From Saprospiraceae bacterium (GTDB lineage: Bacteria; Bacteroidota; Bacteroidia; Chitinophagales; Saprospiraceae): a stretch of 64,000 nucleotides of DNA. Shown here piece by piece: positions 54,043 through 62,726 of this stretch. The notes beneath the pieces were generated by a model that was not told the origin of the DNA, ran no database searches, and worked only from the letters and a program-made list of their open reading frames with translations. Within the stretch, counting starts at the first letter, position 1. Each line of letters opens with the position of its first letter. Made by a program: the position numbers and the translations under genes. The stretch covers positions 1-64,000 of the forward strand of contig JABWBR010000006.1 in the NCBI GenBank assembly GCA_013360405.1, given 5' to 3'.

Positions 54043-54735
54043 TCACCCTTTCCTCAACTCCCTTGCCAGTTCAAATTGGCGCAAATAAAAATCGACAAAT
54101 TCCCCACTTCGCTTTCGGCGGTATTGCATCACCCAGCGAGGATGCGGCAAGGGTAAAATACGCTCAAAGAAGCCGTGTTGGGTATTGATTTGCTGGAAAA
54201 ACTTATAATTCTGCCCCTCGCCCAGGCATAATGCTACCTTATTCGTAGTGCCAAAAGCCATTTGTGTGCGAATGTTATCCAGAATATAAGGTGTTACGGC
54301 TTGCTGCAAATGCTTGTCATCGTAGTAGTTATAATTTTTTCCTTCTTTGGTAAAACCAAGCGGGCTAAGCGAAGTGATATAAAAATGCCCGTAAAATGCC
54401 TTAACACCCCCATAAGCGTGGATAAACTGGTAGACAAACTGCGACGATAACTCGGCTTTCTTTTCAAATGAATTCGGGATGCCGCATTCGCTTTCCAACC
54501 GGATGGGGTCGGTAAACGGAACACCCGTAATACCCGCGCCAAAACGCCCGGGGTTGATACCGAAGATGAAAATGCGGGGCTGCTCGTCGGCATAATATTT
54601 GCCGTAGAATGAGCTTAATGCCTCCATTGTAGCGGGCAGCGCATAGGGATACAACAAAGCCACGCCGTCCGGCAGTTGCCAGTCAGGACGCAATTGACGA
54701 GTGAAGTGGATCACTTTTTCGGAAAATAATGGCAT
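54043..54735 (-). CDS. SMUG-like uracil-DNA glycosylase family protein
   Basis: 230 residues, cytosolic base-excision repair protein, in the SMUG2/DUF4918 branch of the uracil-DNA glycosylase superfamily. Motif 1 is GINPGRFGAGITGVPFTDP (the SMUG1 counterpart being GMNPGPFGMAQTGVPFG), and motif 2 is LPLPHPRWVMQYRRK. The Asn and the Pro-His of these motifs form the catalytic site. Enzymatic range (uracil or other oxidised bases) not evident. Starts 203 bases upstream of the divergent DUF4175 gene. Confidence 0.85.
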   Translation of the reverse strand: MPLFSEKVIHFTRQLRPDWQLPDGVALLYPYALPATMEALSSFYGKYYADEQPRIFIFGINPGRFGAGITGVPFTDPIRLESECGIPNSFEKKAELSSQFVYQFIHAYGGVKAFYGHFYITSLSPLGFTKEGKNYNYYDDKHLQQAVTPYILDNIRTQMAFGTTNKVALCLGEGQNYKFFQQINTQHGFFERILPLPHPRWVMQYRRKRSGEFVDFYLRQFELARELRKG

Positions 54736-54937
54736 AACTGCGCTTTATCTGTGTTTAATGAACGTTTTAACACCCTTTTGCCCATCCCGGCACTTGACAA
54801 ACTTGCCAATCTTGATTATTTTGCTGATTCTTGTATCCCAACGGGACATTACTACGTATAATGCGCTCATAAGGCTCAACTTTTTTGTGTGGTTAAGGGT
54901 TTTTAAGGGTACGCCCTTTTTAAACAATGATGTAAAT

Positions 54938-57900
54938 ATGGCAAGTCAGGACAATTACCGGCTGTTGATTGAGAAATTAGACCAATTCATCCGTAAGTAC
55001 TATATCAATCAGCTTATTCGCGGTACGCTTTACAGCGTAGCCCTTATTTTGCTGCTGTTCTTAAGCGTCAATTTTCTCGAGCACTATTTCTTCTTCCCCT
55101 CGGGTACCCGCAAGGCACTATTCTTTTCGTTTGTGGGGGTTAGCGGCCTGGCCCTTGCTTATTGGGTACTAACGCCTCTGCTGCACTACTTCCGCTTGGG
55201 CAAGGTCATCTCGCACGAAAGAGCCGCCCAGATCATTGGCAGCCATTTTACCAACGTCAAAGATAAACTACTCAATATCCTCCAACTGCGCCAACAGGCG
55301 GACCACGCCACTCAACGCGAATTGATCCTGGCAAGTATTGACCAGAAATCGGAGGAGATCAAACCCGTTCCCTTCAAAGCCGCCATTAATCTGTCCCAAA
55401 ATAAAAAATATCTGCGCTATGCGCTGCCTCCGCTTATGCTCCTGCTTGTCATTTTGCTGGCCGCGCCAAGCATAATCCGTGAAAGCACCGACCGGCTTAT
55501 CCATAGCAACCGCCATTATGCCAAACCCGCACCCTTCCAATTTGTAGTGGATCAGGATAATTTAAATGTCGTCCAATTCGAAGATTATCCCCTCGAAGTT
55601 ACTATCAAAGGCCAACAATTGCCCAACGAAGTTTTTATTGAAATTGAAGACTACCAATACCGTCTTACTAAAGAAAATGCGAACAAGTTTACTTATCGCT
55701 TTAGCAATGTGCAAAAAGATGTGGAATTTAAACTCTTTTCAAGCGGGGTAGAATCAGAAGACTTAACGCTTAATGTACTCGAAAAACCCAATATGCAGGG
55801 TTTTGATGTAAAACTGAATTACCCGGCGTATACTCAGCGAAAAGACGAATCACTTCAAAGTATCGGCGACCTTGTCGTGCCGCAAGGTACCCAGATTGAT
55901 TGGATTTTTAATGCCCAATTTACCGATCAGATTAATATGCTTTTTTCCAGCCAGGGAAAACCCCAGGCCGCAAAAAGATTTTCTGACGATTTATTTACTT
56001 TCCAGAAAAAAGCGCTCAAAGACGAAATTTATAAACTCTTTATTTCTAATAAACAACTCCCAAATGCCGATTCGATCAGCTATACTATTACTGTAATTCC
56101 CGATTTATACCCCAATATCGATGTCGAAAAATTACAGGATAGTACCAATAAAGAATTGCTTTTTTTCCTCGGCGAAGCATCCGACGATTACGGACTTATC
56201 AGCCTTTCATTTAATTATAGTATTAAAAAATCAAACGGACAACAAGGTGAATTGCGCACTATTAAATTGCCGAAACCAGATGGAAAACAAGTGCGCTACG
56301 ATTATACTTTTGATATCACAAATCTCAATCTCGCACCGGGAGAAGAGGTGTCTTATTATTTCGAAGTATTCGATAACGACGGCGTAAATGGCAGTAAATC
56401 AGCACGTACCAATTTAATGACGTATGCCAAGCCGACCGTTGAAGAATTCAAGGCTATGGCCGCCGAAAATAATAAGGAGATAAAAGATAACCTCAAAAAA
56501 GCACTCGAGGAATCGCGCAAAATTCAGGATGAGATGAAAAAAATGCGCGAGAAATTGCTACAGGAAAAAAATCTCGACTGGCAAAATCGCAAGGAACTCG
56601 AGAAAATGATCGACCGCCAAAAAGAATTGGAAAAACAAATAGAAAACGCTAAAGAATCTTTTGAGGAAAACCTCAAAAATCAAGACGAGTTTTCCGAAAC
56701 AGACGAACAAATAAAAGAAAAACAAGAGAAAATCCAGGAACTCTTCGAAGAAGTAATGAGCGAAGAAATGAAAAATATGCTCAAAGAAATCGAAGAACTA
56801 CTCGAGAAACTGGAAAAGGAAGGCGCCCTCGATATGATGGAAAATATGGAGATGTCCAACGAGGAAATTGAAAAAGAACTCGACCGGATGCTCGAAATGA
56901 TGAAACAACTGGAAGTAGAACAACAACTTCAGGAAACGATTGACGAACTCCAAAAACTGGCCGAAGAACAAGATAAATTAAGCGAACAAACAGAAGATAA
57001 AAAACTCGACCAGGAAGAATTGGAGAAAAAACAAGAGGAGATTAATGAGAAATTCGAGGATATCCAGGAAAAGATGGACGATCTCGAAAAGAAAAATGAG
57101 GAACTCGAAAAACCCCAAAATATCGGCGATCACGAAGAGGAAATGCAGGATATCGAGAAGGACCTGAATGACAGCAAGCAGGAACTTCAGCAAAATCAAA
57201 ATAATAAGGCCGCTAAATCACAGAAGAAAGCTTCCGGCAAAATGAAAGATATGGCCAACACAATGGCTATGGAAATGCAAGCCGGCGAAATGCAGCAGAT
57301 GGAAGAGGATATGCAAGCCCTTCGCCAATTGCTCGAAAACCTGGTGGGCCTGTCTTTCGAACAGGAAGACCTGATTAACAAATTCGAGGAGGTAAATATT
57401 AATACGCCTAATTATACCAACCTCGTTCAGAAGCAATTTAAACTGAAAGACGATTTTAAACTGGTGGAAGATAGCCTCCAGGCATTGAGCAAACGCGTCT
57501 TCCAAATTGAATCGTTTGTTTCGGAGAAAGTCACGGAGATTAAAACGAATATGCGCACAAGCCTCGACGACCTCGAGGAACGCCGCAAGCCACAAGCCGC
57601 CGACCACCAGCAAAGGTCTATGAAAAATCTCAACGACCTTGCACTCATGCTCAGCGAGGTAATGAACCAGATGCAGCAACAAATGTCGGGCATGATGTCG
57701 GGCAACCAAATGTGCACCAAACCCGGCGGCCAGGGACCCAAAGGCAATACGCCCAAAGACAAAATCAGCCAGGGCCAGAAAAGCCTCAACGAACAGCTCA
57801 AGCAAATGAAGAAAAATATGGAAAACGGCAAAGGGTCTTCCAGTAAGGAATTCGCCCAGGCCGCCGCCCGCCAGTCTGCCCTCCGCAAAGCCCTGCGCGA

Positions 57901-58279
57901 AAAACAACAAGAAATGCAGAAGAATGGCAAAGGAAGCAAGGAACTGCAGGAACTGATGGAACAAATGGACAAGGTGGAAACCGAATTGGTGAATAAACGC
58001 CTATCCAACGAAATGCTCAAACGCCAGGAGGATATCCTTACCCGCCTGCTCGAACACGAAAATGCCGAACGCGAACGCGAACAAGATGAAAAACGAAAGG
58101 GGGAAACGGCAAAAACAACGCAACAACGCCTGCCGCCCTCTATCGAAGAATATATCAAAAAACGCGAAGCCGAAATCGAACTGTATAAGTCGGTGTCACC
58201 CTCACTCAAACCTTATTACAAGTTTTTGGTAGAAGAATATTTTAAATCGCTAAACCAACCCCAACAACCTCGCAAATAA
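54938..58279 (+). CDS. Large DUF4175-type membrane protein with long coiled coil
   Basis: 1113 residues from ATG 54938 (MASQDNYRLLIEKLDQF); the longer reading frame from 54701 overlaps the uracil-DNA glycosylase start. Two membrane segments occur at about 27-85 and one at 155-175. A periplasmic beta-rich region (about 180-490) includes two domains with the ending EVSYYFEVFDNDGVNGSKSA. After about 500 the sequence is dominated by Glu, Lys, Gln, Leu and Met in heptads (coiled coil to about 815), then Lys/Gln/Met-rich segments and a conserved C-terminus. Bacteroidota DUF4175 proteins are long and uncharacterised; the three downstream genes are compact and on the same strand. Confidence 0.78.
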   Translation: MASQDNYRLLIEKLDQFIRKYYINQLIRGTLYSVALILLLFLSVNFLEHYFFFPSGTRKALFFSFVGVSGLALAYWVLTPLLHYFRLGKVISHERAAQIIGSHFTNVKDKLLNILQLRQQADHATQRELILASIDQKSEEIKPVPFKAAINLSQNKKYLRYALPPLMLLLVILLAAPSIIRESTDRLIHSNRHYAKPAPFQFVVDQDNLNVVQFEDYPLEVTIKGQQLPNEVFIEIEDYQYRLTKENANKFTYRFSNVQKDVEFKLFSSGVESEDLTLNVLEKPNMQGFDVKLNYPAYTQRKDESLQSIGDLVVPQGTQIDWIFNAQFTDQINMLFSSQGKPQAAKRFSDDLFTFQKKALKDEIYKLFISNKQLPNADSISYTITVIPDLYPNIDVEKLQDSTNKELLFFLGEASDDYGLISLSFNYSIKKSNGQQGELRTIKLPKPDGKQVRYDYTFDITNLNLAPGEEVSYYFEVFDNDGVNGSKSARTNLMTYAKPTVEEFKAMAAENNKEIKDNLKKALEESRKIQDEMKKMREKLLQEKNLDWQNRKELEKMIDRQKELEKQIENAKESFEENLKNQDEFSETDEQIKEKQEKIQELFEEVMSEEMKNMLKEIEELLEKLEKEGALDMMENMEMSNEEIEKELDRMLEMMKQLEVEQQLQETIDELQKLAEEQDKLSEQTEDKKLDQEELEKKQEEINEKFEDIQEKMDDLEKKNEELEKPQNIGDHEEEMQDIEKDLNDSKQELQQNQNNKAAKSQKKASGKMKDMANTMAMEMQAGEMQQMEEDMQALRQLLENLVGLSFEQEDLINKFEEVNINTPNYTNLVQKQFKLKDDFKLVEDSLQALSKRVFQIESFVSEKVTEIKTNMRTSLDDLEERRKPQAADHQQRSMKNLNDLALMLSEVMNQMQQQMSGMMSGNQMCTKPGGQGPKGNTPKDKISQGQKSLNEQLKQMKKNMENGKGSSSKEFAQAAARQSALRKALREKQQEMQKNGKGSKELQELMEQMDKVETELVNKRLSNEMLKRQEDILTRLLEHENAEREREQDEKRKGETAKTTQQRLPPSIEEYIKKREAEIELYKSVSPSLKPYYKFLVEEYFKSLNQPQQPRK

Positions 58280-58408
58280 ACGCAGGTTGGCATGGTTTAT
58301 GAACTTTCTTCCCATGAATGTTTTACCTGAAAATGAACTTCGCCTGATGGCGTAGTGACTTTTTGCATTGCTTTCGTCGAAGAAATGATGCTAAATTGAA
58401 CAGTTTTC

Positions 58409-58819
58409 ATGAAAGAAGGTCAATTCACGTATATGCTCAAACTTTCCTCTAATCCCTGCAATATTGCTGTGATAGAATCTTTTGTGGATAAACTGGCCCA
58501 GCAATACGCACTGCAACCGGATACCTACGGCAATATTCTAATTAGCCTTACCGAAGCAGTCAACAACGCAATTATTCATGGCAATAGAAATGATGAATCA
58601 AAAACGGTTCACGTCCACCTGAAAAAACAACAAAATACGCTCGCTATCGTGGTTTCAGACGAAGGCCCCGGGTTTGACTTCAATAACCTGCCCGATCCTA
58701 CTTGCCCCGACAACCTATTAAAAGTGGGAGGAAGAGGTGTGTTTCTTATGCACAAACTATCCAGCCAAATACGCTTTTTTAATAACGGTAGTACCGTCGA
58801 AATGCAGTTCAATATTTAA
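58409..58819 (+). CDS. RsbW-like anti-sigma factor / serine-threonine ATPase
   Basis: 136 residues, GHKL ATPase fold. N box ISLTEAVNNAIIHGNRND, G1 box VVSDEGPGFDFNNLPD and G2 box GGRGVFLMHKL are all present and intact. The family phosphorylates anti-anti-sigma factors and binds sigma factors, but neither a STAS-domain partner nor a sigma factor is adjacent. Between DUF4175 and ybeY, four bases before the latter. Confidence 0.88.
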   Translation: MKEGQFTYMLKLSSNPCNIAVIESFVDKLAQQYALQPDTYGNILISLTEAVNNAIIHGNRNDESKTVHVHLKKQQNTLAIVVSDEGPGFDFNNLPDPTCPDNLLKVGGRGVFLMHKLSSQIRFFNNGSTVEMQFNI

Positions 58820-58822
58820 GGT

Positions 58823-59311
58823 ATGAGTGAAAGCGATACGCCTTTCTTTTTTTTTCCTGCAGGAGAAGAGGATGACCCCATCTGTTTTTATGCAGAAGAC
58901 GTAGATTTTGAACCCGACCAGGCGCCCGAATTATTCCAATGGATTCAAGCCGTTATCGAAGCAGAGCAATGTAAATTGGGCAATGTGAGCTTTATTTTCT
59001 GCTCCGATAACCACCTGCTCGATATGAACCAAAACTACCTGCAACACGATACCCTCACCGATATTATTACCTTCCCCTACGCCGACCCCCCTCTTGTGCA
59101 TGGCGATATTTTTATCAGCATCGATCGAGTGATAGATAATGCAGCTACTTATAAGGTGTCATTTGAACAAGAACTCCACCGGGTTATGATTCACGGAATC
59201 CTTCATTTATGTGGCTATGGAGATAAGTCGCCAGATGAAAAAAATAAGATGACGGCTAAAGAGGATGCCGCACTTGCCAATCGCAAGGATTATCTTCGCA
59301 CTTTGAATTAA
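58823..59311 (+). CDS. ybeY: Endoribonuclease YbeY
   Basis: 162 residues, zinc-dependent endoribonuclease that matures 16S rRNA 3' ends. The catalytic motif reads HGILHLCGYGDK; the first two zinc histidines are present, while the third, usual in HGxLHLxGYDH, is not seen at that place. In Bacteroidota homologues the last part often has Lys-Asp, so this is likely the group's normal form. EQELHRVMIHGILHL is the conserved block. A short acidic N-terminal extension (MSESDTPFFFFPAGEEDD) is present. Confidence 0.87.
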   Translation: MSESDTPFFFFPAGEEDDPICFYAEDVDFEPDQAPELFQWIQAVIEAEQCKLGNVSFIFCSDNHLLDMNQNYLQHDTLTDIITFPYADPPLVHGDIFISIDRVIDNAATYKVSFEQELHRVMIHGILHLCGYGDKSPDEKNKMTAKEDAALANRKDYLRTLN

Positions 59312-59322
59312 AATTGAATATC

Positions 59323-61779
59323 ATGAAAGTGTTGAAGTTTGGCGGCTCTTCCGTGGCCAAACCCGAACGTATTGAGGGCGTCGTTCGCATCCTTCGGCAA
59401 TACTACCAACGCGGCGATAAATTTGCCGTGGTGTTTTCAGCCTTCGGCGGCGTAACCGATTCACTCATCGAAATGGGAAACCTCGCAGCCGATGGTAACG
59501 AACGCTATCAAGACCTCTTTCAGCAATTTAGCCAACGCCATATCGACGCAGCTAACGCGCTGCTCAAAGGAGAATACCTCGATCGCGTTCTTCCCGAATT
59601 GCAGACTAACCACGAAGTACTGGGCAATCTGCTCTACGGCGTTTTCCTGGTGCGCGAAGTCTCTCCCCGCACACTCGATTATATCCTGAGTTTCGGCGAG
59701 CGCAATGCCGCTTTTATTATCTCGCACGTGATGCGCCAGGCCGGCATCCATGCCGCCTTTCTCGATGCGCGAAAAATTATTAAAACGGATAAATCGTTCG
59801 GAAACGCTAAGGTCGATTTCGAACAAACTAACGCTCTGATTAAAGAGTATTTTGCTCAAAATCCTGAAATACAGGTTGTTACAGGTTTTGTGGGCGCTGC
59901 AAAAGGAGGTCTTACCACTACACTGGGCCGCGGCGGCTCCGATTATACCGCGGCCATCTTGGGCGCCGGCCTCGATGCATCAGCCATCGAGATTTGGACC
60001 GATGTGGACGGCGTGATGACCGCCGACCCCCGCAAGGTGAAAAAGGCGTTTTCTCTATCACAAATGACTTACGCCGAGGCCATGGAAATGTCGCACTTCG
60101 GCGCCAAGGTTATTTATCCGCCTACGATCCAGCCGGCTCTGGCTAAGAAGATTCCGCTATACATTAAAAATACGTTTAACCCCGAATTTGAAGGCACGTT
60201 TATATCTGATAAAGCTGACTCCGGAAGCCATGCAGTGAAAGGCATTTCTTCTATTAGCCATATTGCTCTGATTACTTTGCAGGGCAGCGGAATGGTCGGC
60301 GTGCCAGGTATCGCCGGTCGCCTGTTTACTTCCCTGGCCCAGGCCGGCGTGAATGTCATTATTATTACGCAGGGATCCTCTGAGCACTCTATCAGTTTTG
60401 CGGTTCAACCCGCTTCTGCCGCTAAAGCCAAACGCAGCGTAGAGCGCGAATTTGAATTTGAAATGCGGCAGCGTTTGATAGAATCAGTGAAGGTAGAGGA
60501 AGACCTCGCCGCTATTGCTATCATTGGTGAGAATATGCGCTACCGCCCCGGCATCGCCGGTCGCCTGTTTCAGGCGCTGGGCAAAAACGGGGTGAACGTG
60601 GTGGCTATCGCACAGGGTTCTTCCGAACTCAATATTTCGGTGGTCATCAATCGTGCCGATGAGGGCAAGGCACTGAATGCTATCCACGAAGCCTTTTTCT
60701 TATCGGATACGCAAGAACTTCATTTATTCATGATCGGCGTGGGACTGATTGGCGCCACGCTCATCAAACAGATCAAAGCACAAGCGCTTTTCCTAAAAGA
60801 AAAACGCGCCATGGAAATTAAGATCGTCGGCCTGGCCAATAGCAAGAAGATGTATTTTGAGGAAAATGGCATTGATCTCGACAATTGGCAGAATTTGCTT
60901 CAAGACTCCGATACGGCTACGGATGTCGCCGGTTTTGTACAACGCATGAAGCAACTCAATTTGTCGAATACCATTTTTGTTGATAATACAGCCAATGCCA
61001 AAGTAGCCGATTACTATGAGGATATTCTCAACGCCAGTATTTCTATTTCAACGCCTAATAAGATAGGCACATCGTCTTCTTATTTACAGTACCAACGCCT
61101 CAAAACGATTTCTGAACGAAAGGGGGTGTTGTTTATGTATGAAACAAATGTGGGCGCGGGTTTGCCCGTGATCTCTACGCTCACCGACCTGATCAACAGC
61201 GGCGATCGCATCATTCGCATCGAAGGTATTTTGTCGGGCTCGCTATCGTTTATTTTTAACTCGTTTACGGAGGGCCGGCGGTTTAGCGATATTGTAAAAG
61301 AAGCTATGTCGCTGGGCTATACCGAACCCGACCCGCGCATTGACCTCAACGGGGTAGACGTGCGACGCAAGTTGCTCATCCTTGCCCGGGAAACAGGCCT
61401 TGCACTCGAAGCTGCCGATGTTGTCATCGAACCCATCCTGCCAGAGGCATGCCAACAAGCGGCAAGTGTAGATGAATTGTTAGATGAAATCACACAGGCT
61501 GATAGCTTTTTTGAATCAAAGCGTGCCGCGGCTGCAAAAGCTGGTCAAGTATTGCGCATGGTGGCCAAACTGGAAAATGCCCAAGCTAGCATTTCGCTCC
61601 AGGCAGTGGATCAGTCGCATCCTTTTGCAGCGCTTAGCGGCAGTGATAATATGATCGTGTTTACAACAGAGCGGTACAAGGATCGCCCGCTGGTGGTGAG
61701 AGGGCCCGGCGCCGGCGCGGAAGTAACAGCCGCAGGGGTATTTGCGGAGATTATCAAAATTGGAAACTTCTTATCCTGA
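59323..61779 (+). CDS. thrA: Bifunctional aspartokinase / homoserine dehydrogenase
   Basis: 818 residues from ATG 59323. The aspartokinase begins MKVLKFGGSSVAKPERI and contains GRGGSDYTAAILGAGLDA and the FGAKVIYPPTIQPAL segment. Two ACT domains (about 315-465) bind feedback amino acids. Homoserine dehydrogenase occupies about 470-818, with the dinucleotide motif LFMIGVGLIGATLI and the catalytic STPNKIGTSSSYLQYQRLK followed by EGILSGSLSFIFN. First step and third step of threonine/methionine synthesis. First of a three-gene threonine operon, in the usual order. Confidence 0.97.
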   Translation: MKVLKFGGSSVAKPERIEGVVRILRQYYQRGDKFAVVFSAFGGVTDSLIEMGNLAADGNERYQDLFQQFSQRHIDAANALLKGEYLDRVLPELQTNHEVLGNLLYGVFLVREVSPRTLDYILSFGERNAAFIISHVMRQAGIHAAFLDARKIIKTDKSFGNAKVDFEQTNALIKEYFAQNPEIQVVTGFVGAAKGGLTTTLGRGGSDYTAAILGAGLDASAIEIWTDVDGVMTADPRKVKKAFSLSQMTYAEAMEMSHFGAKVIYPPTIQPALAKKIPLYIKNTFNPEFEGTFISDKADSGSHAVKGISSISHIALITLQGSGMVGVPGIAGRLFTSLAQAGVNVIIITQGSSEHSISFAVQPASAAKAKRSVEREFEFEMRQRLIESVKVEEDLAAIAIIGENMRYRPGIAGRLFQALGKNGVNVVAIAQGSSELNISVVINRADEGKALNAIHEAFFLSDTQELHLFMIGVGLIGATLIKQIKAQALFLKEKRAMEIKIVGLANSKKMYFEENGIDLDNWQNLLQDSDTATDVAGFVQRMKQLNLSNTIFVDNTANAKVADYYEDILNASISISTPNKIGTSSSYLQYQRLKTISERKGVLFMYETNVGAGLPVISTLTDLINSGDRIIRIEGILSGSLSFIFNSFTEGRRFSDIVKEAMSLGYTEPDPRIDLNGVDVRRKLLILARETGLALEAADVVIEPILPEACQQAASVDELLDEITQADSFFESKRAAAAKAGQVLRMVAKLENAQASISLQAVDQSHPFAALSGSDNMIVFTTERYKDRPLVVRGPGAGAEVTAAGVFAEIIKIGNFLS

Positions 61780-61785
61780 TACGAG

Positions 61786-62724
61786 ATGGACGATAAAGAA
61801 ATCAGGGTTTTTGCACCGGCAACGGTGGCCAATGTAGCCTGCGGTTTTGATCAATTGGGCTTTGCGCTTTCGCATCCCGGCGATGAAGTAGTGGTAAGAT
61901 TCACTGATCGACCCGGGCTAGTGATCACCCACATTACAGGCGCTGATGGCAAGTTGTCTTGCGACCCCCGGGAAAATACAGCCGGCGTATCGGCACTGGC
62001 CATGTTGGAAGCACTCGACAAAAAAGACTTGGGCATTGAAATGGAGATCCACAAGAAAATGCCTTTGGGCAGTGGGTTGGGCTCCAGTGCGGCGAGTTCC
62101 GTAGCAGGTGTATTTGCGGTAAATGAATTGCTGGGACGGCCTTTCGAAAAAAAAGGTTTGCTGCCTTTTGCCCTTGAAGGAGAATTTCTGGCACATAAAG
62201 CATACGTAGCGGATAACGTGACTTCTTCTTTGCTGGGGGGGATTCTTTTGTTAAAGGATGTGGAGCACAACCTCGATGTGCAACCCCTGCCGGTGCCAGC
62301 CGAATTGTATGCAGCGGTGGTCTATCCCCAAGTAGAGATTTTGACCAAAACGGCCCGCGCCATCCTTAGTCCTACAATAACCCTGAAACAACACATTGAG
62401 CAAAGTGGAAATTTAGGTGGGTTTATCGTCGGTTTGTTCAAATCTGATTACGATCTAATAGCCCGATCACTTAGGGATGTGGTGATTGAACCGCAGCGGG
62501 CTCATCTGATCCCTCATTTTTACATAGTTAAAGAAGCCGCATTGCATGCCGGCGCATTGGGCTGTAGTATTTCCGGATCGGGGCCTTCTGTGTTTGCACT
62601 ATGCAAGGGGAATGACATTGCTGATCAGGTGGGCCTTGCTATGCAGCAGGTATTCCAGGATGCCGGTATCCCCTGTGAGGTATTTGTTTCTGCTATCAAT
62701 ACGGAAGGAGCTATTAAGTTATAA
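61786..62724 (+). CDS. thrB: Homoserine kinase
   Basis: 312 residues, GHMP kinase that phosphorylates homoserine. The ATP-binding motif is PLGSGLGSSAASSVAG (about 87-102), and the N-terminus VFAPATVANVACGFDQLGFAL is typical. C-terminal GCSISGSGPSVFALC is the third GHMP motif. Six bases after thrA and two before thrC. Confidence 0.97.
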   Translation: MDDKEIRVFAPATVANVACGFDQLGFALSHPGDEVVVRFTDRPGLVITHITGADGKLSCDPRENTAGVSALAMLEALDKKDLGIEMEIHKKMPLGSGLGSSAASSVAGVFAVNELLGRPFEKKGLLPFALEGEFLAHKAYVADNVTSSLLGGILLLKDVEHNLDVQPLPVPAELYAAVVYPQVEILTKTARAILSPTITLKQHIEQSGNLGGFIVGLFKSDYDLIARSLRDVVIEPQRAHLIPHFYIVKEAALHAGALGCSISGSGPSVFALCKGNDIADQVGLAMQQVFQDAGIPCEVFVSAINTEGAIKL

Positions 62725-62726
62725 GC

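Noticed and set aside
54905-54918. AAGGG-TACG-CCCTT hairpin followed by T in the DUF4175 leader
   Set aside because: The stem has only five pairs; could be chance, so not called as terminator or attenuator.
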